DNA of 64,000 nucleotides from contig JAWRVZ010000183.1 in NCBI GenBank assembly GCA_037043235.1, positions 868,001 to 932,000 on the forward strand, read 5' to 3'. Of this stretch, positions 45,913 through 55,857 are shown piece after piece (the first letter of the stretch is position 1; each line of letters opens with the position of its first letter). The stretch comes from Rhodeus uyekii. Taxonomy: Eukaryota > Chordata > Actinopteri > Cypriniformes > Acheilognathidae. Both the position numbers and the translations under genes were made by a program. Under the pieces are notes generated by a model. That model searched no databases and was not told the DNA's origin. It was given only the letters and a program-made list of their open reading frames with translations.

Positions 45913-46158
45913 TAACAAAACAGATACAGTTGTATCTGACAAACAAATTAAACACGCATACAAGAAGTTGTTTGTAAATTTGGCAAACAACTTAATAAAC
46001 CATTTACAAGAGGTTAGAGTGCTGTAGAACTTGTGAAATGATAGTCACCCTTCTGTCACCCCTCTCTCTAGGTGCTAGTGGATTTGCGTGCTGATAACCA
46101 GAGACTGAAGGATGAAAACGCAGCTCTCATTCGTGTCATTAGTAAGCTGTCGAAATGA
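30669..46158 (+). CDS. ppp1r12c: Protein phosphatase 1 regulatory subunit 12C (myosin phosphatase targeting subunit), 20 coding exons
   Basis: The protein targets PP1 catalytic subunit to myosin and other cytoskeletal substrates. Exons by GT-AG and matching phase: 30669-30835, 31275-31434, 32099-32229, 33548-33666, 36979-37138, 40544-40688, 41211-41285, 42044-42120, 42191-42303, 42423-42469, 42560-42690, 43198-43285, 43367-43484, 43616-43728, 44450-44499, 44718-44766, 44864-44968, 45073-45123, 45757-45807, 46072-46158. They join to 678 residues. An RVRF PP1-docking motif is at residues 58-61. Ankyrin repeats follow (about 62-320), including GWTPLHVAASCG and GWTPLHAAAHWG. SSVCRMSSRDKIS (346-358) is characteristic of the 12C paralogue. 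RQSRRSTQGVTL puts the ROCK inhibitory site at Thr470, and KERRSTG gives a second at Thr540 (MYPT1 Thr696 and Thr853 equivalents). The C-terminal coiled coil ends in ALIRVISKLSK. As I recall, human PPP1R12C is longer (about 780); the central linker is shorter here. Exon 17 has two in-frame acceptors; I chose the one giving KLYLQVLQEN. Confidence 0.95.
32640..32669. repeat. (TA)n microsatellite in ppp1r12c intron 3
   Basis: A run of AT dinucleotides follows a T homopolymer. Confidence 0.9.
32884..33400. mobile_element. Non-autonomous DNA transposon copy (teleost GAATAGTTCACCC type)
   Basis: The start AAAGGAATAGTTCACCCGAAA is the familiar terminus of an abundant fish repeat. Inner wording such as GGAGTCGTATGGATTACTTT and GATGCACTTTTTGGAG agrees. 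The copy is disrupted by a (CT)n/(TA)n tract at 33125-33182 and its far terminus is not clear. Confidence 0.55.
33840..34914. mobile_element. hAT-type element with a second hAT-like repeat inside, ppp1r12c intron 4
   Basis: The left end CAGGGGTTGCCAACC and right end GTTTGCGACCCCTG have hAT CAG...CTG termini. The flanking 8-mers CTGTAGAA (33832-33839) and CTGTAGAT (34915-34922) differ at one base. Inside, a second repeat (about 34189-34828) begins CAGTGTTTTCAACCTTTTTT and ends CACGGCACACTAG. Confidence 0.8.
34311..34496 (-). pseudogene. hAT transposase dimerisation-domain fragment
   Basis: The minus strand reads LFLCTPASVPCERMFSKAGE, then HLSPKTGENIFF, the C-terminal dimerisation motif of hAT transposases. 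Only this short segment remains; the catalytic part is gone. It lies within the inner repeat of the 33840-34914 element. Confidence 0.8.
35033..35277. mobile_element. Short MITE with AGATAGTTAAA and GCTATCCCTTTA ends
   Basis: The left TTAAGAGATAGTTAAATTTTG and right TTTTTGGGAAAGCTATCCCT are imperfect inverted ends of the same abundant fish repeat group as 32884-33400. The flanking duplication is unclear. Confidence 0.5.
35565..36610 (+). mobile_element. tRNA-derived SINE split by a hAT insertion
   Basis: The left part (35565-35632) has a tRNA-like A box (ATGGCCTAATGAACTTAG) running to GGTCTCTGGTTCTCAG. The right part (36475-36610) resumes with GTTCTCAGTGCCTTGCCC and continues TTGAGCAAGGCACCTAACC and GCTCCCTGGGTGCC, typical of a widespread fish SINE body. 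The break lies in the B box. Removing the insert and one 8-bp duplication restores a continuous SINE. Confidence 0.75.
35633..36474. mobile_element. 842-bp non-autonomous hAT element inside a SINE
   Basis: Terminal inverted repeats TAGAGCTGTAACGATAC and GTATCGTTACAGCCCTA are flanked by perfect GTTCTCAG duplications (35625-35632, 36475-36482). The sub-terminal regions are rich in CGAATA and TATTCG motifs in inverted arrangement. No transposase is present. Confidence 0.9.
36627..36923. mobile_element. 297-bp non-autonomous hAT element
   Basis: The ends CAGTGGTCCCCAACC and GGTTGGGGACCACTG are perfect inverted repeats. The 8-bp duplication GGTTACCA is perfect (36619-36626, 36924-36931). Internal GGACCGGTCC-type palindromes and GGGCCGCGGAGCG repeats are present. 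Confidence 0.95.
38470..39550 (+). pseudogene. Tc1-like transposase fragments split by a pogo-like MITE
   Basis: Upstream of 38562 the plus strand reads NKFKVHKTVANISGHSSQRK, the second DNA-binding helix region of Tc1 transposases. After the insert (from 39376) RIVRLVDRAKEN continues it, and near 39475-39520 KHWNVLLWPS is the motif before the catalytic DPE block. The region between is deleted. It is inactive. Confidence 0.65.
38563..39373. mobile_element. 811-bp pogo/Tigger-like non-autonomous element
   Basis: Flanked by TA on both sides (38561-38562, 39374-39375). The ends CAGTAATCCCCCGGTTTACG and CATAAACCGAGGTATTGTTG are diverged inverted repeats. TA duplication with a CAG...CCTCGGTTTA-type terminus suits the pogo/Tigger branch. 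No transposase frame is seen. The element lies inside a Tc1-like remnant. Confidence 0.65.
45493..45570. repeat. 78-bp hairpin-forming palindrome in a ppp1r12c intron
   Basis: A 28-nt left arm (45493-45520, with GGTTGATTGGGACACTTT) pairs with the right arm (45543-45570, with AAAGTGTCCCAATCAACC) at 25 of 28 positions, around a 22-nt loop. It lies in the intron between exons 18 and 19. It may be a tiny MITE or a microRNA-like hairpin; nothing here decides. Confidence 0.75.
45839..45909. repeat. (TA)n microsatellite
   Basis: About 70 bp of AT dinucleotides in the last intron of ppp1r12c, 30 bp after the exon 19 donor. Confidence 0.97.
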
Positions 46159-47571
46159 GCCTTTTGGGCTCTTTACATTGTTTTCCTGAATTCCTTGGGA
46201 AAGTTACTGTGCCACTGTCTACCCAAAGAACTGCACAGCATGTTAATTTCCCTCTCTCATCTCTGGGACATATGCCTCTGCCTGGCGTGGTTGAACTACT
46301 GTTCTTCAAATTGATATGTACATATATAAGGCCTTGTTTATCTGCCAGTTTAAATCTATCAAAACTGGAATTTTTCAACGACTCTAGAAGTCCATCTGCT
46401 GTTCAGCTGCACTAGATTGTGGTTTTGAGCTCTGGTTCTGGGTGCTCTTGTGTCAATTGTAATGTAATTGATTTCTTTTGTGAAACGTGCTTGCTGCTTT
46501 TCATTAATAGCACAGATTAAGCTTACAGCTTTTAAATTTCTGAAAAATTCTGCAGATTAGCCATCTCACTAATTTAGTTCATGATCTTATTGTACCCTTT
46601 ACACTGGGCTGCACTGATGACAAGGTTGTTGATACTTTTAAGTTTTAGTTCAGATTTACTGTTCAGTTTCACTTAAAGCAATGCAAAATCTTTGCCTTTC
46701 AGCAGGTACCTCTAGAAACCTGTAAATATAGATAAATAGATAAGGGTTTATGATATAGAATACAGTTAATTAATGACTAAAATGATATATTACAGATCAT
46801 AGATCTGTAATGTTAACAGATCAGATTAATGTATATTGAAATAGAAATTCAATTTTATTTTATATATTTTCAAATGCATTCATATTTGAATGTAAATAAA
46901 GTTCTGGTCTGTTAAGCACAATCTAATATTTGTTAAAGGCTTATTACTGAAATTGCAGTGTTACCAAACTTACTATGTTTAAACTGAGCTTTTTATTGTC
47001 ATGGCAATGTTAGTTTGCCAATGCCATCGTTTTAGCTTAAAAATTATTTTAATATTTCTTGTAATGGTAAGAAATTAAAACAAAATGTGCCAAACAGTAA
47101 CGACATTGTTCAGGGGTCTCTTTGTGAGACGGTAGAAGATCTTGGGGTTGTGTGTCTTTTTCTCAGTATGAATCTGGATTAACACTGTACTTTAGCTGAC
47201 TACTGTTCTTTGGACCAAACAGGCATTAGTATAAATCTATTTCTCTATTATTGCGTATTTATGAATATTATATATGCTGAATTTTGATGCTGTTGTGTTC
47301 TGCCAGTGGTGTAATCTCTTTTTACTAGGAAGAGACACAAAGTGTTTTGTACTGTGACTGAGTTTTGTCCTAAACCAAACTGGCGCTATAGGTCAAAGCT
47401 TTTTAAAGTTTACCACTGTTTATTTGTGTTTTTCCCTAAAATTATTGCTTTCAGAACTTAAGCATTTGTTCATCCAGCCAGCAAGTGTATTTTGCCAAAA
47501 AAAATGTGCCTTACATATATCTGTCGCTTTGTTAAAATGGATGGAGTCAGTTACTTTCTCTGACCAATAAA
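46159..47571 (+). other. Probable ppp1r12c 3' UTR with two polyadenylation signals
   Basis: After the TGA the DNA is AT-rich and free of recognised repeats. AATAAA occurs at 46895-46900 and 47566-47571, giving candidate 3' UTRs of about 0.75 and 1.4 kb. Confidence 0.5.
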
Positions 47572-50500
47572 TGTCAATGCAAATGGTTGTGTAACAACCC
47601 TTAAAGTGGTCTATGCACCATTGCTTTTAGCTCTTGCATAAATAAATAGTAACTTGCTGGACGTTATTTTCAAAGGTTTGATTTCCCATTAGTGGGGGTG
47701 GTAGAAAAGTGTAATGATGCAAGTAGTAGACAAATATGTGGTTCCCCGTTCAAATTTAGAGAATTGTTGATTAAATTAATCTTTGGAAACAGATAATTTA
47801 GTCTTAACTAAGTCCTGTAACAAACAGTGTTCATGCATTTCATTATTGAAACTGGAAGTTGGACTGGCACATAAGCTTATTGAAACAAATCTGAGTCATG
47901 ATTTACTAACTGTTTTTGCTAGTCAGAAATGGGTGGTATTAAGAGGAGAAAGAGAGAGGTGCAAAAATTGCATTTGGATTTCACCATTTGGATGTGATTT
48001 AGATGTACCTATTTCAAGTCATGATGCTTTTAACGAGCTGGTGATTTGAATCAGGTGTGTTTGATTTGGGACTTCATCATATTTAGTTCAACAGCACATT
48101 TAAAAACACAAGATGTCAAGAGAATTCAACAAAATATCAAAAAAATGAAATGTTTAACTGCTTTAACCATGGCTGCATCTGAAATGGCAAACTCTTGAGT
48201 AGTGTTTTGAATATTTACTTAACAACCGCTACAAACTTACAGTGTAGTACATGACCTACCAGCACCATTTGTGTCACATCACTTCCATTCATAAATCCCC
48301 TCCCGTGTCCTCATGGGATAGGAAAGTGTCCATTTTATGCACACTTCAGAATTTCTAGTAGATAACCCGGGTACTTTTGCATACTTTTTATGAGTACTTT
48401 AAATTCTGACATACTTCTGTAGAAAACTAGTATTTAGCCTACTATATAGTTGGGAAGTATGTTATTTTAGATGCAGCCCTTGGCTTTACCTAAATCTCTC
48501 TTTCTCTCTCATGCCTTCCATTCATCCTGTCCAACAGTCATGCCTCTGAACTGAATTGCAGTCTCAATATGCATTGACAATCTAGTTAACCACAGAAATG
48601 GTTATTTCCAGCACAATCCTGCTTTCTGTCTAATTTGTTCCTCTCTTATTCCCTCACTGTGGTCGAAGACAGGTTGCAAAATGGTAAGACAAGTGCTGCA
48701 TGTTGCTAAACTGTGTACATACAAGTGGTGTCTTATTCAATATTTTAGTTAAATTGCAATTGACATGCTTGTGTAGTACAAAATCAAAATTTAAAAATGT
48801 AATCTTTAAGTTTAATCTTTTCATTTTAGTAGTGTGGGTATAAAACATTCTATATTTCTTCTGTAACTGTGAAGATGGTGAACTGAATTTCGTCTTGTGA
48901 TTTCACCATGGCAGCCTCTAGTCTCTAGTCATAGCTTTGGCCAGCAGGTTTTTAAACCGGTATAATTATCAAGTAGCTGGTTCTTAATAGAAAATGCAGT
49001 GGGTTTAGAGAAAATGGCTGTTTATATGTTTTACTTGAGGACAGCCCTGTAGTGCCAGAAGTATGCATCAAATGGTGCACAGTGGCTGCAAAGATAGGGT
49101 TGGATCTAAACTCTGCAAGACAGTGCCCCTCCAGGATGAGCTGAAGAGCCCTGGTGTGTGTTCCAGAAAGCAAGGTTAACATATCGTAAACCTTGAACTC
49201 TTGGGTTAATTAACCCAATACTTGTTTACTTTGGGTATGCTGGTTGACAATGTAAGTTCAGTCAACCTAGAGCATAGTGAACACACCATGGAAAGTAAGA
49301 ATAACCACACCATTCTTCTTTTGTTTAATGGTGATTTACATTCTTAATGCATATAGCACTTAATATATACTATACTGTATTTCTATATGGGTGGTTTTGC
49401 AATCATTTTTAAATAATCTTTTATTTTTAATCATGATTTTCATTACTGTGAATTATATTGCTTGTTTGATGCTAAATATATAAATTAAAAAATAAAGATT
49501 GACTGAAAAAAGACTACTTGCAAAGATAATATTGCTGTATATGTTTATAGTAATAAAATGTTTATTTAAGTTTAGCAATTTTAATTCCATATTTCTTTGT
49601 GAATACATATGTATATTATTGTAGAAAAACATATGGCTACTTATCCTGAAAGTTGCCTCCATTTTTGGAACGAAAAGTTGAAGTTTGTTCATTAATTCTT
49701 AAAGTGACAACAGCCCCCAAATACAGTGCTTCTCAAACCTGTCCTGGGACCCCTGCCGTTACACATTTTGAATGCCTCCTATTTTATTCACCCCTATTTC
49801 AGGTCATCAGATCTTTTCTAATGAACTGATGTGTGAAATCAGGTGTGTTAGATGAGGGAGACATAGAAAATGTGCAGTGGTGGGGGGTCCACTGGACAGT
49901 TTTGAGAACCATTGTATTATAGGCTGTCATCACTTTAAGAAATAATGCAAGTAATAAGCTCACATGACCAATGAAATATTTAGATTTGGCAACAAAGCAG
50001 AGTTTGTGCTAAAATGATTTTGGGTAAAAAATACGCTACAGTGGATTTGTTGTGTTCATGCCATGTTGTAAATAGAGCTTTACAAGTTTTTTGCTTTTTA
50101 CAAGTCAGAATCTCATAATTACAGTAGTTCCGACAGGCCATGAACAGACCTATTGCTCTTGTCACCTAGCAACTGTGACAGCTGCTGCTGACAAGAGGCA
50201 GTAATTTCTGTACTGGAGTTTTTTTATATTCATATGTCTGAAAAAAAAAAAAAACTTTCACAACCTGTCTAAATACAGTATAGTTTTTTTGTCCACTTAT
50301 GTACTATAATAGAGAGTATAAACCCTATTCAAATTGGTGTGATCGTTTGTAAATTTAATGTGTCTGGCTTCCAGTAATTTGTAGCTGTATAAAATGCTTG
50401 TCAGAAAAGCTTGTTATATTGACTGATAATGCAAACTAGTATTTCTTTCAATTTTATTTAAAAACTACTGTCATAATTACAGTACTGTAATTAATACAGT

Positions 50501-50808
50501 GTCATTACTATAAACGAAATCAGGTAGTCAATGTGCTACTGTAATTCATTTGTAAATTTGACTTCATAATTTTGATATATAATTAATTTAATTTTTTGTC
50601 ATAACTATACAACTGACATTCAAACAGATGATCCCAGGGAAAGCAAGAACTGATTCATTGTGTTCCTTGAATTCAATCTAAGTCTCTTTGGATAAAAGCA
50701 TCTGCCAAATGGGTAAATGTAGAGTATAGCATACGGAACACACAAACATCTCAAAATAGGCCATTCTCTTACCTGAAATTGTGCAGCATCACAATCACTG
50801 TTAAGTTA
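47572..50808. other. Intergenic DNA with small repeats
   Basis: Mostly AT-rich with no gene seen. A hAT-like copy lies at 49724-49914, beginning CAGTGCTTCTCAAACC and ending GTTTTGAGAACCATTG, without a matching duplication. A partial tRNA-derived SINE lies at 50625-50725 (GGATAAAAGCATCTGCCAAA). Confidence 0.5.
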
Positions 50809-51434
50809 AAAGAGCAGGCGAATCAATACAATTGATGAATATTAAGTGTTATGTTTCCCCAACTGAGCAAGCCATAGGCTACTGCAGCAAGGAACCAAAA
50901 CTCCAGCAGGTGACGGAATGAATGAAGAACAGAATGGAGAAAAAACCTTGGGAGAAACCAGGCTCAGTCGGGGGACCAGTTCTCCTCTGGCCAACAGCCA
51001 AACAGTGCATGATTATTATATTGCAAACATTTCAAGTCCAATATTAAGTCCAATTTGGTCCGATTGGAGATGGGTTCATGATCTTCACAGAGGAGGATCT
51101 AGTAGAATCACGGTCTTCGCAGACACTTCAGGGCAGTGCTGTGCTCGTGTCCAGGTCCTTCATCTGATCTGGACACGGCCCGGATCCAGCTGACCACGGC
51201 AACCTCAGAATAAACAGAGACCCACATCAGTGTAGATGCCATTCTTCTTCTGATGTATCGAGTACATCAGATGTTATGGGAATGTTCCCGGTTCCGGCTG
51301 ACCTAAATTATGCAGCCTAACAATCATTTTACATGATTTGGATTAAAAATGTATGTATAATGTGTTATGTGTATGCCAGGTTGAAGAGATGTGTTTTTAG
51401 TCTAGATTTAAACTGACAGAGTGTGTCTGACTTT
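50809..51434 (-). mobile_element. 3' fragment of the same L2/CR1 LINE family as 17693-21448
   Basis: Reverse complement of 20712-21332. It runs from the last codons of ORF2 through the 3' UTR, including the GAGAAACCAGGCTCAGTCGG block. The terminal 120 bp and tail are missing. A second, different LINE or SINE tail (TTCACATTTATTTGTATAGA) follows at 51549-51620. Confidence 0.85.
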
Positions 51435-52173
51435 AAAGTGTGTACAGTATTACAACCCAATTTCTCTAAATGTAACGGAAACTATGAAGGGCACCATAGT
51501 AAATATCAGTTTTCATCAGTTTAAGAGCATAATTTAAAGATGAACATTTTCAATTCAATTCACATTTATTTGTATAGAGCTTTTCACATTACATTTAGAT
51601 TCAATGTAGCTTTACAGAAATGGACGAGTCTACATTACAATTTAGACTCAGAGGTGACTGCCTCCAAGTAATGTCCAAATTTCAGAAATGTTAAATTCTA
51701 TAATAATTCAAATCACTCAGTCAGCTAACATCATGTATTAAATTGAGGAAAAAACAATGATCTCATCAATCCGAAATTGGCGGGTGGGTGGATGGACCAC
51801 GGGCATGAATGTAAAGCCCTTTGTGTGCACAGAACCTCATTCATTCGTTCAAAAGCGAGAAAAAATGTCAGAATTGAGTCTTTTTTACTTGTGTGTGCGC
51901 GCGCGCCTGTTTGTCCCATTGACTGTCTTGCATGCTTCAAGTGATTGGGTGTTCGCTGGTTACGTCACACGTTGTGTGAACGTTTCAGGATTGAAACTAG
52001 CTGAGTTGACGGAGAACGTTTAGAGAGCTCAAACCCTTGAGCTACATCTAAATGGTTTGTATTTGTAATTTCGAAAGCAACACTAATCATTCCTAAAACA
52101 CAAAGAGTTTGTTCAGCTTTCTTTGCAAGGCTGGTCTCTGCTGGATTATCCTCAGCCTGTATGTTTTGCGTGT

Positions 52174-52187
52174 GTTACCATAGTAAC
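52174..52187. promoter_or_regulatory. RFX X-box GTTACCATAGTAAC upstream of c22orf23
   Basis: The 14-mer fits the X-box consensus GTNRCC-N2-RGYAAC exactly. It lies 110 bp before the start codon, either in the promoter or in a 5' UTR intron, since an acceptor (TTTTGCAG at 52287-52294) precedes the ATG by two bases. RFX factors drive ciliary genes; a role here is inferred. Confidence 0.5.
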
Positions 52188-52296
52188 CGCATTACAGCTT
52201 TTCTGTTTGTGAATTGAATAGCTCTTTATCTTGACGTCCAAAATAACAGCTTTCTATATCTATAACAGGGAGTAAATTTATTTTTGTTTTGCAGGA

Positions 52297-55200
52297 ATGA
52301 TGGCCAGTGGAACAAAATTTAAGGATTCCAGAGTCACTAACTATAGAAAAGATACACGACAGTTAATACAATGTGCGTGTATGACAAAACAATTGTGCAT
52401 ATCTTCATTTTACATTTCCTTGGCTCCATCTGTGGGTTTGTTTTGTTTCACTGCAGTAATGATGCAAGAGTCTCGTCTAACGGACTTTCAACAGAGACAG
52501 ATCAATAATCAGCTGAAAAGTGAGTTCAGGTGACATTTTATAATATCCTACAACTGTCATGACAGCTGGAGTTCACGCTTTATGCCCATTTAAAATTGTT
52601 TATTTGTTTTGTTTGTTTGATCAGATGGTGGGGCTCTACCTCTAACCTTTGCCCCACTGGAGGAGAAAAAAGTGCAGTCAGAGCCCAGAGTCGCCTTACT
52701 GAGGAGTCACCAGCACAGGCGCAGTGCAGAACGATGTGGTGCTGGAGATAATTACAAACGAGAGAAGTTTCAGCCTAGAGCAACACGTGAGTCCAAAGAT
52801 ATTAAACATGTGCCTATACTCTATTCTTTATCCTCTCCACCAACAGACTTTAAATGTTGTTTTTTTCCCCCTCTGGTTAGGAATCAAGCTCTGCAACAGC
52901 ATTTTAGTGTAAAAAACGTAGGACTCCAAAATAATTAAATTGCTAGATTTAGTTGTACAATTTGTAACATGATATAATAGTGATCTTTTTAACGTCCCAC
53001 TTTACCCATATTCACCCCTATATAATTGAGAACTACTGTATATACACAGTCTTTGTTTTGTAATACAGTACCCATGGTCATCATCAGTGTGAGCTGTCAA
53101 GTGTACTTCAATGTCTTTACAAAACATATTTCAACCTACATTAATTAATATCCTATTATTATTCATATCCATATCCATAATCCTTTCCATTCTCCTTTGC
53201 TAATTTTTCTCTCTTTCTAGGGGATCTAGAAAAAGAGAAGAGAAGGCTACAAAACATTCTTTCTACGGGTCAAAAGGATGCTGGGCCAACTCACTTCCAA
53301 AGAGACTCCACAGATAAAAGAGAGCAACAACCGATAGACAGATTCCAAGAGGGTGAGACAGGCAGTTGCTGTTCACTTCTCGTCTGAGTGATCTGATTGT
53401 ATATTTACATTTATTATAGTAAGTGTAGTAGTAAGAGTAGTAAGTGTTAGAATTAATGGATCAAGTGTTGCCAAAAAAAGCTGCGTCTTCAGCCGCTTCT
53501 TGAAAATGTCTAAAGACTCAGCAGCATGGGTAGAGATGGGCAGGTCATTCCACCTGCTTGGAACTGTCAGGGTACAGGTCTATGAAAGTGATTTTGAATT
53601 TATTTGGGATTCACTTCCAGAACACAAGCTTCTGGATGCATGTCGGTCTGAAGTAATGAGTTTAGGTATTGGGGTGAAGAGCCAGTGGTTGTTCTGTAGG
53701 CAAATATCAGTGCCTTGAATTTGTGCTGCAATTGGCAACCAGTGCAATTTTGTTTGGAGAGGTGTGAAGTCTGCTCTCTTTGGCTTGTTAAAAGACCACT
53801 CTTGGTACAGCATTCTGGATCAGTTGCAGAGGTTTGAGGGCATGCTGAAAGGCCTGCCAAAAGAGCATTGCAATAGTCCAGTCTGGATAGAACAAGAGCT
53901 TGGACAGTAAGTTGTGTAGCATGCTTTGCTAGGAAGGGCCTGATCTTCTTAATGTTGTTTAAGGCAAATCTGCAGGAGTATGCAGTTCTAGCAATGTGGT
54001 CTGTGAAGTTCAACGGATAATAAATCACAACTCCAAGGTTCCTGGCCTTCAAACTTAATTATGGTTGACAAACCTAGTGGAATGGAGAAGTTGATGAAGT
54101 GTTGGGGTTGCAAGGTTTAGTGGAAGGTGGTGGTCCTTCTTCCAGCAAGAAATGGCTGTCAGGCAGGCCGAGACACGAGCAGCTACCGTCGGATCATCTG
54201 GTTCGAATGAGAGGTAAAGTTGTGTATCATCAGCCTAACAGAAATAGGAAAATCTGTTTCTGGGTGACAGATCCTTATGATGGCATGTAGATGTAGAAGA
54301 GAAGTGGTCCAAGCACTGAGCCCCGAGGCACCCCAGTAGCTAAATGTTGCGACTTAGATACTTCACCTTACCCTTCCACAACACCCTGAAGGATAAGTTC
54401 TGAATGGTTAGACTTGAACCACTGGATTGTGGTTCCTGGTATGCTCTTCGTCTTGAGGATTGGTGGTTAACTGTGTCAAAAGCAGAAGACAGATCTAGCA
54501 AGATGAGTACTGAGGATTTGGAAGCTGCTCTTGCCAGTCTCCAAGCTTTAGTAACAGAGCAGGGCAGTATCAGCTGAGTGGATGCTTTTGAAATCAGATT
54601 GGTTGTTGCCAATGAGGTTGTTCTTTGTAAGAAAGCTAGAGAACTGGTCAGAAATGACTCGTCTTTTAGCAATGAATGTAAGAATGTCTAAAACTTTTTA
54701 ATTATATATTTTAATATTTTTAATTTAGAGAGTTTCTTAAGCAGTGAAGTTATACAAGCCTGCTTAAATGCTGTGGGAAATGTATCAGTGTAAGAGAGGT
54801 GTTGATTATGTGAGTGAGTGCAGAAGACTGAAGAAGAAATTATTTGTAAGAGATGAGTGGGGATAGGATCAAGTGGACAAGTTGTAGGGTGATTGGAAAG
54901 GATTAGTTTGGAGACTTATGCCTCCAAGACTGGAGAGAAGAAAGGGAGAATGTGTCAGTTGTTAAGATGTGCATGTCAATTTGTGGTGTGGAAAAATGGC
55001 TGCTGATGGTAGTTTTATTTAAAAATATTTTATATTGATTTTTATGTTTGTAAAAATGTGTTCTATTTATTTATTTAATTTCAGGTTATTACTCAATTTA
55101 GAAAGACAGGGCAATTCAAAAATACTTTAATGAACTTGATAAGCATCAACATGAAAACGGTAATTAAATGTAATTTCTTACCAACAGTTCTGGATGAGAT

Positions 55201-55684
55201 TGAGGACAGGAAGCAGTTTTTAGAGGCGATGATGTCATTGGGAAAAGGTCTCCAATACCAGCACATTATCAATACAGAGATCTCTCAGGTGAAGAAAACA
55301 CAAAATACGCTTATAACACATCAGTTTTTAAATGTGACTCCACCTGCAGTTTCATTCTAAAAACCTGAGAAACTAGGATGTTATTTATCAATATTTTATA
55401 AATGTCCTGTTTTTTTAGCACATTTTTATGTATCTTTATATTTTTCTGTTTGGTATTAGTGTTTTCTTAGTCTTAAACTAAAGCTATTTTGTTCTAAACT
55501 GCAGTGAGACTTGCTGTTAACTGTATGATTATCCTACCAGAAAATCTGTGAACTTGAAGAGATCGACAGGAAACGCAGTCAAGAACTAAGGACCCTAAAG
55601 TTAAATGAAAAAGAGGAACCACAAAGCAATGGAGATAGGGATAGAGAAAGAGAAGGTGGCCATTTAGACAAGAATGAGTATTAA
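52297..55684 (+). CDS. c22orf23: UPF0193 (EVG1) family protein, C22orf23 homologue
   Basis: Six coding exons in consistent phase (52297-52372, 52457-52519, 52625-52786, 53221-53352, 55188-55288, 55541-55684) give 225 residues, close to the human length of about 217. Family landmarks are ESRLTDFQQRQI (exon 2), ALPL...EEKK and REKFQPRAT (exon 3), RDLEKEKRRLQNILSTGQ (exon 4), EDRKQFLEAMMSLGKGLQY (exon 5) and EISQKICELEEIDRKRSQEL (exons 5-6). The protein is charged and helical, with no signal peptide or membrane segment. The biochemical function is not known to me. An acceptor at 52293-52294 implies a non-coding first exon upstream. An AATAAA at 55852 ends a short 3' UTR. The large fourth intron contains a reversed LINE fragment. 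It is convergent with micall1. Confidence 0.9.
53450..54960 (-). mobile_element. Degenerate L2/CR1-like LINE fragment in c22orf23 intron 4
   Basis: The minus strand reads SVLILLDLSSAFDTVNHQ near 54470-54520, then after deletions and frame changes NLGVVIYYPLNFTDHIA and VLSRLDYCNALLAGL near 53870-54045. The end resembles KKRLKTQLFLATLDP near 53455-53510. The YADD block is lost or unreadable, so it is inactive. It differs from the LINE at 17.7-21.4 kb. Confidence 0.8.
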
Positions 55685-55857
55685 AACATTTTCGAAAAAA
55701 AATATCCCCAAACTTTGGAAGGTTTTTGTTTCATGAAGTCAATTTATTATTAATGTCCTCCATCCTAAAAACACTGACTGTTTTAGAGACAACGAAAAGC
55801 ACTTGGAGTTCAGGCGCACATACAGCACAATACTGAAATCTGATAAATACAAATAAA

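Noticed and set aside
53500..53718. Short plus-strand frame in c22orf23 intron 4 as an extra exon
   Set aside because: It is antisense to the LINE C-terminal region, and the exon phases of c22orf23 join correctly without it.
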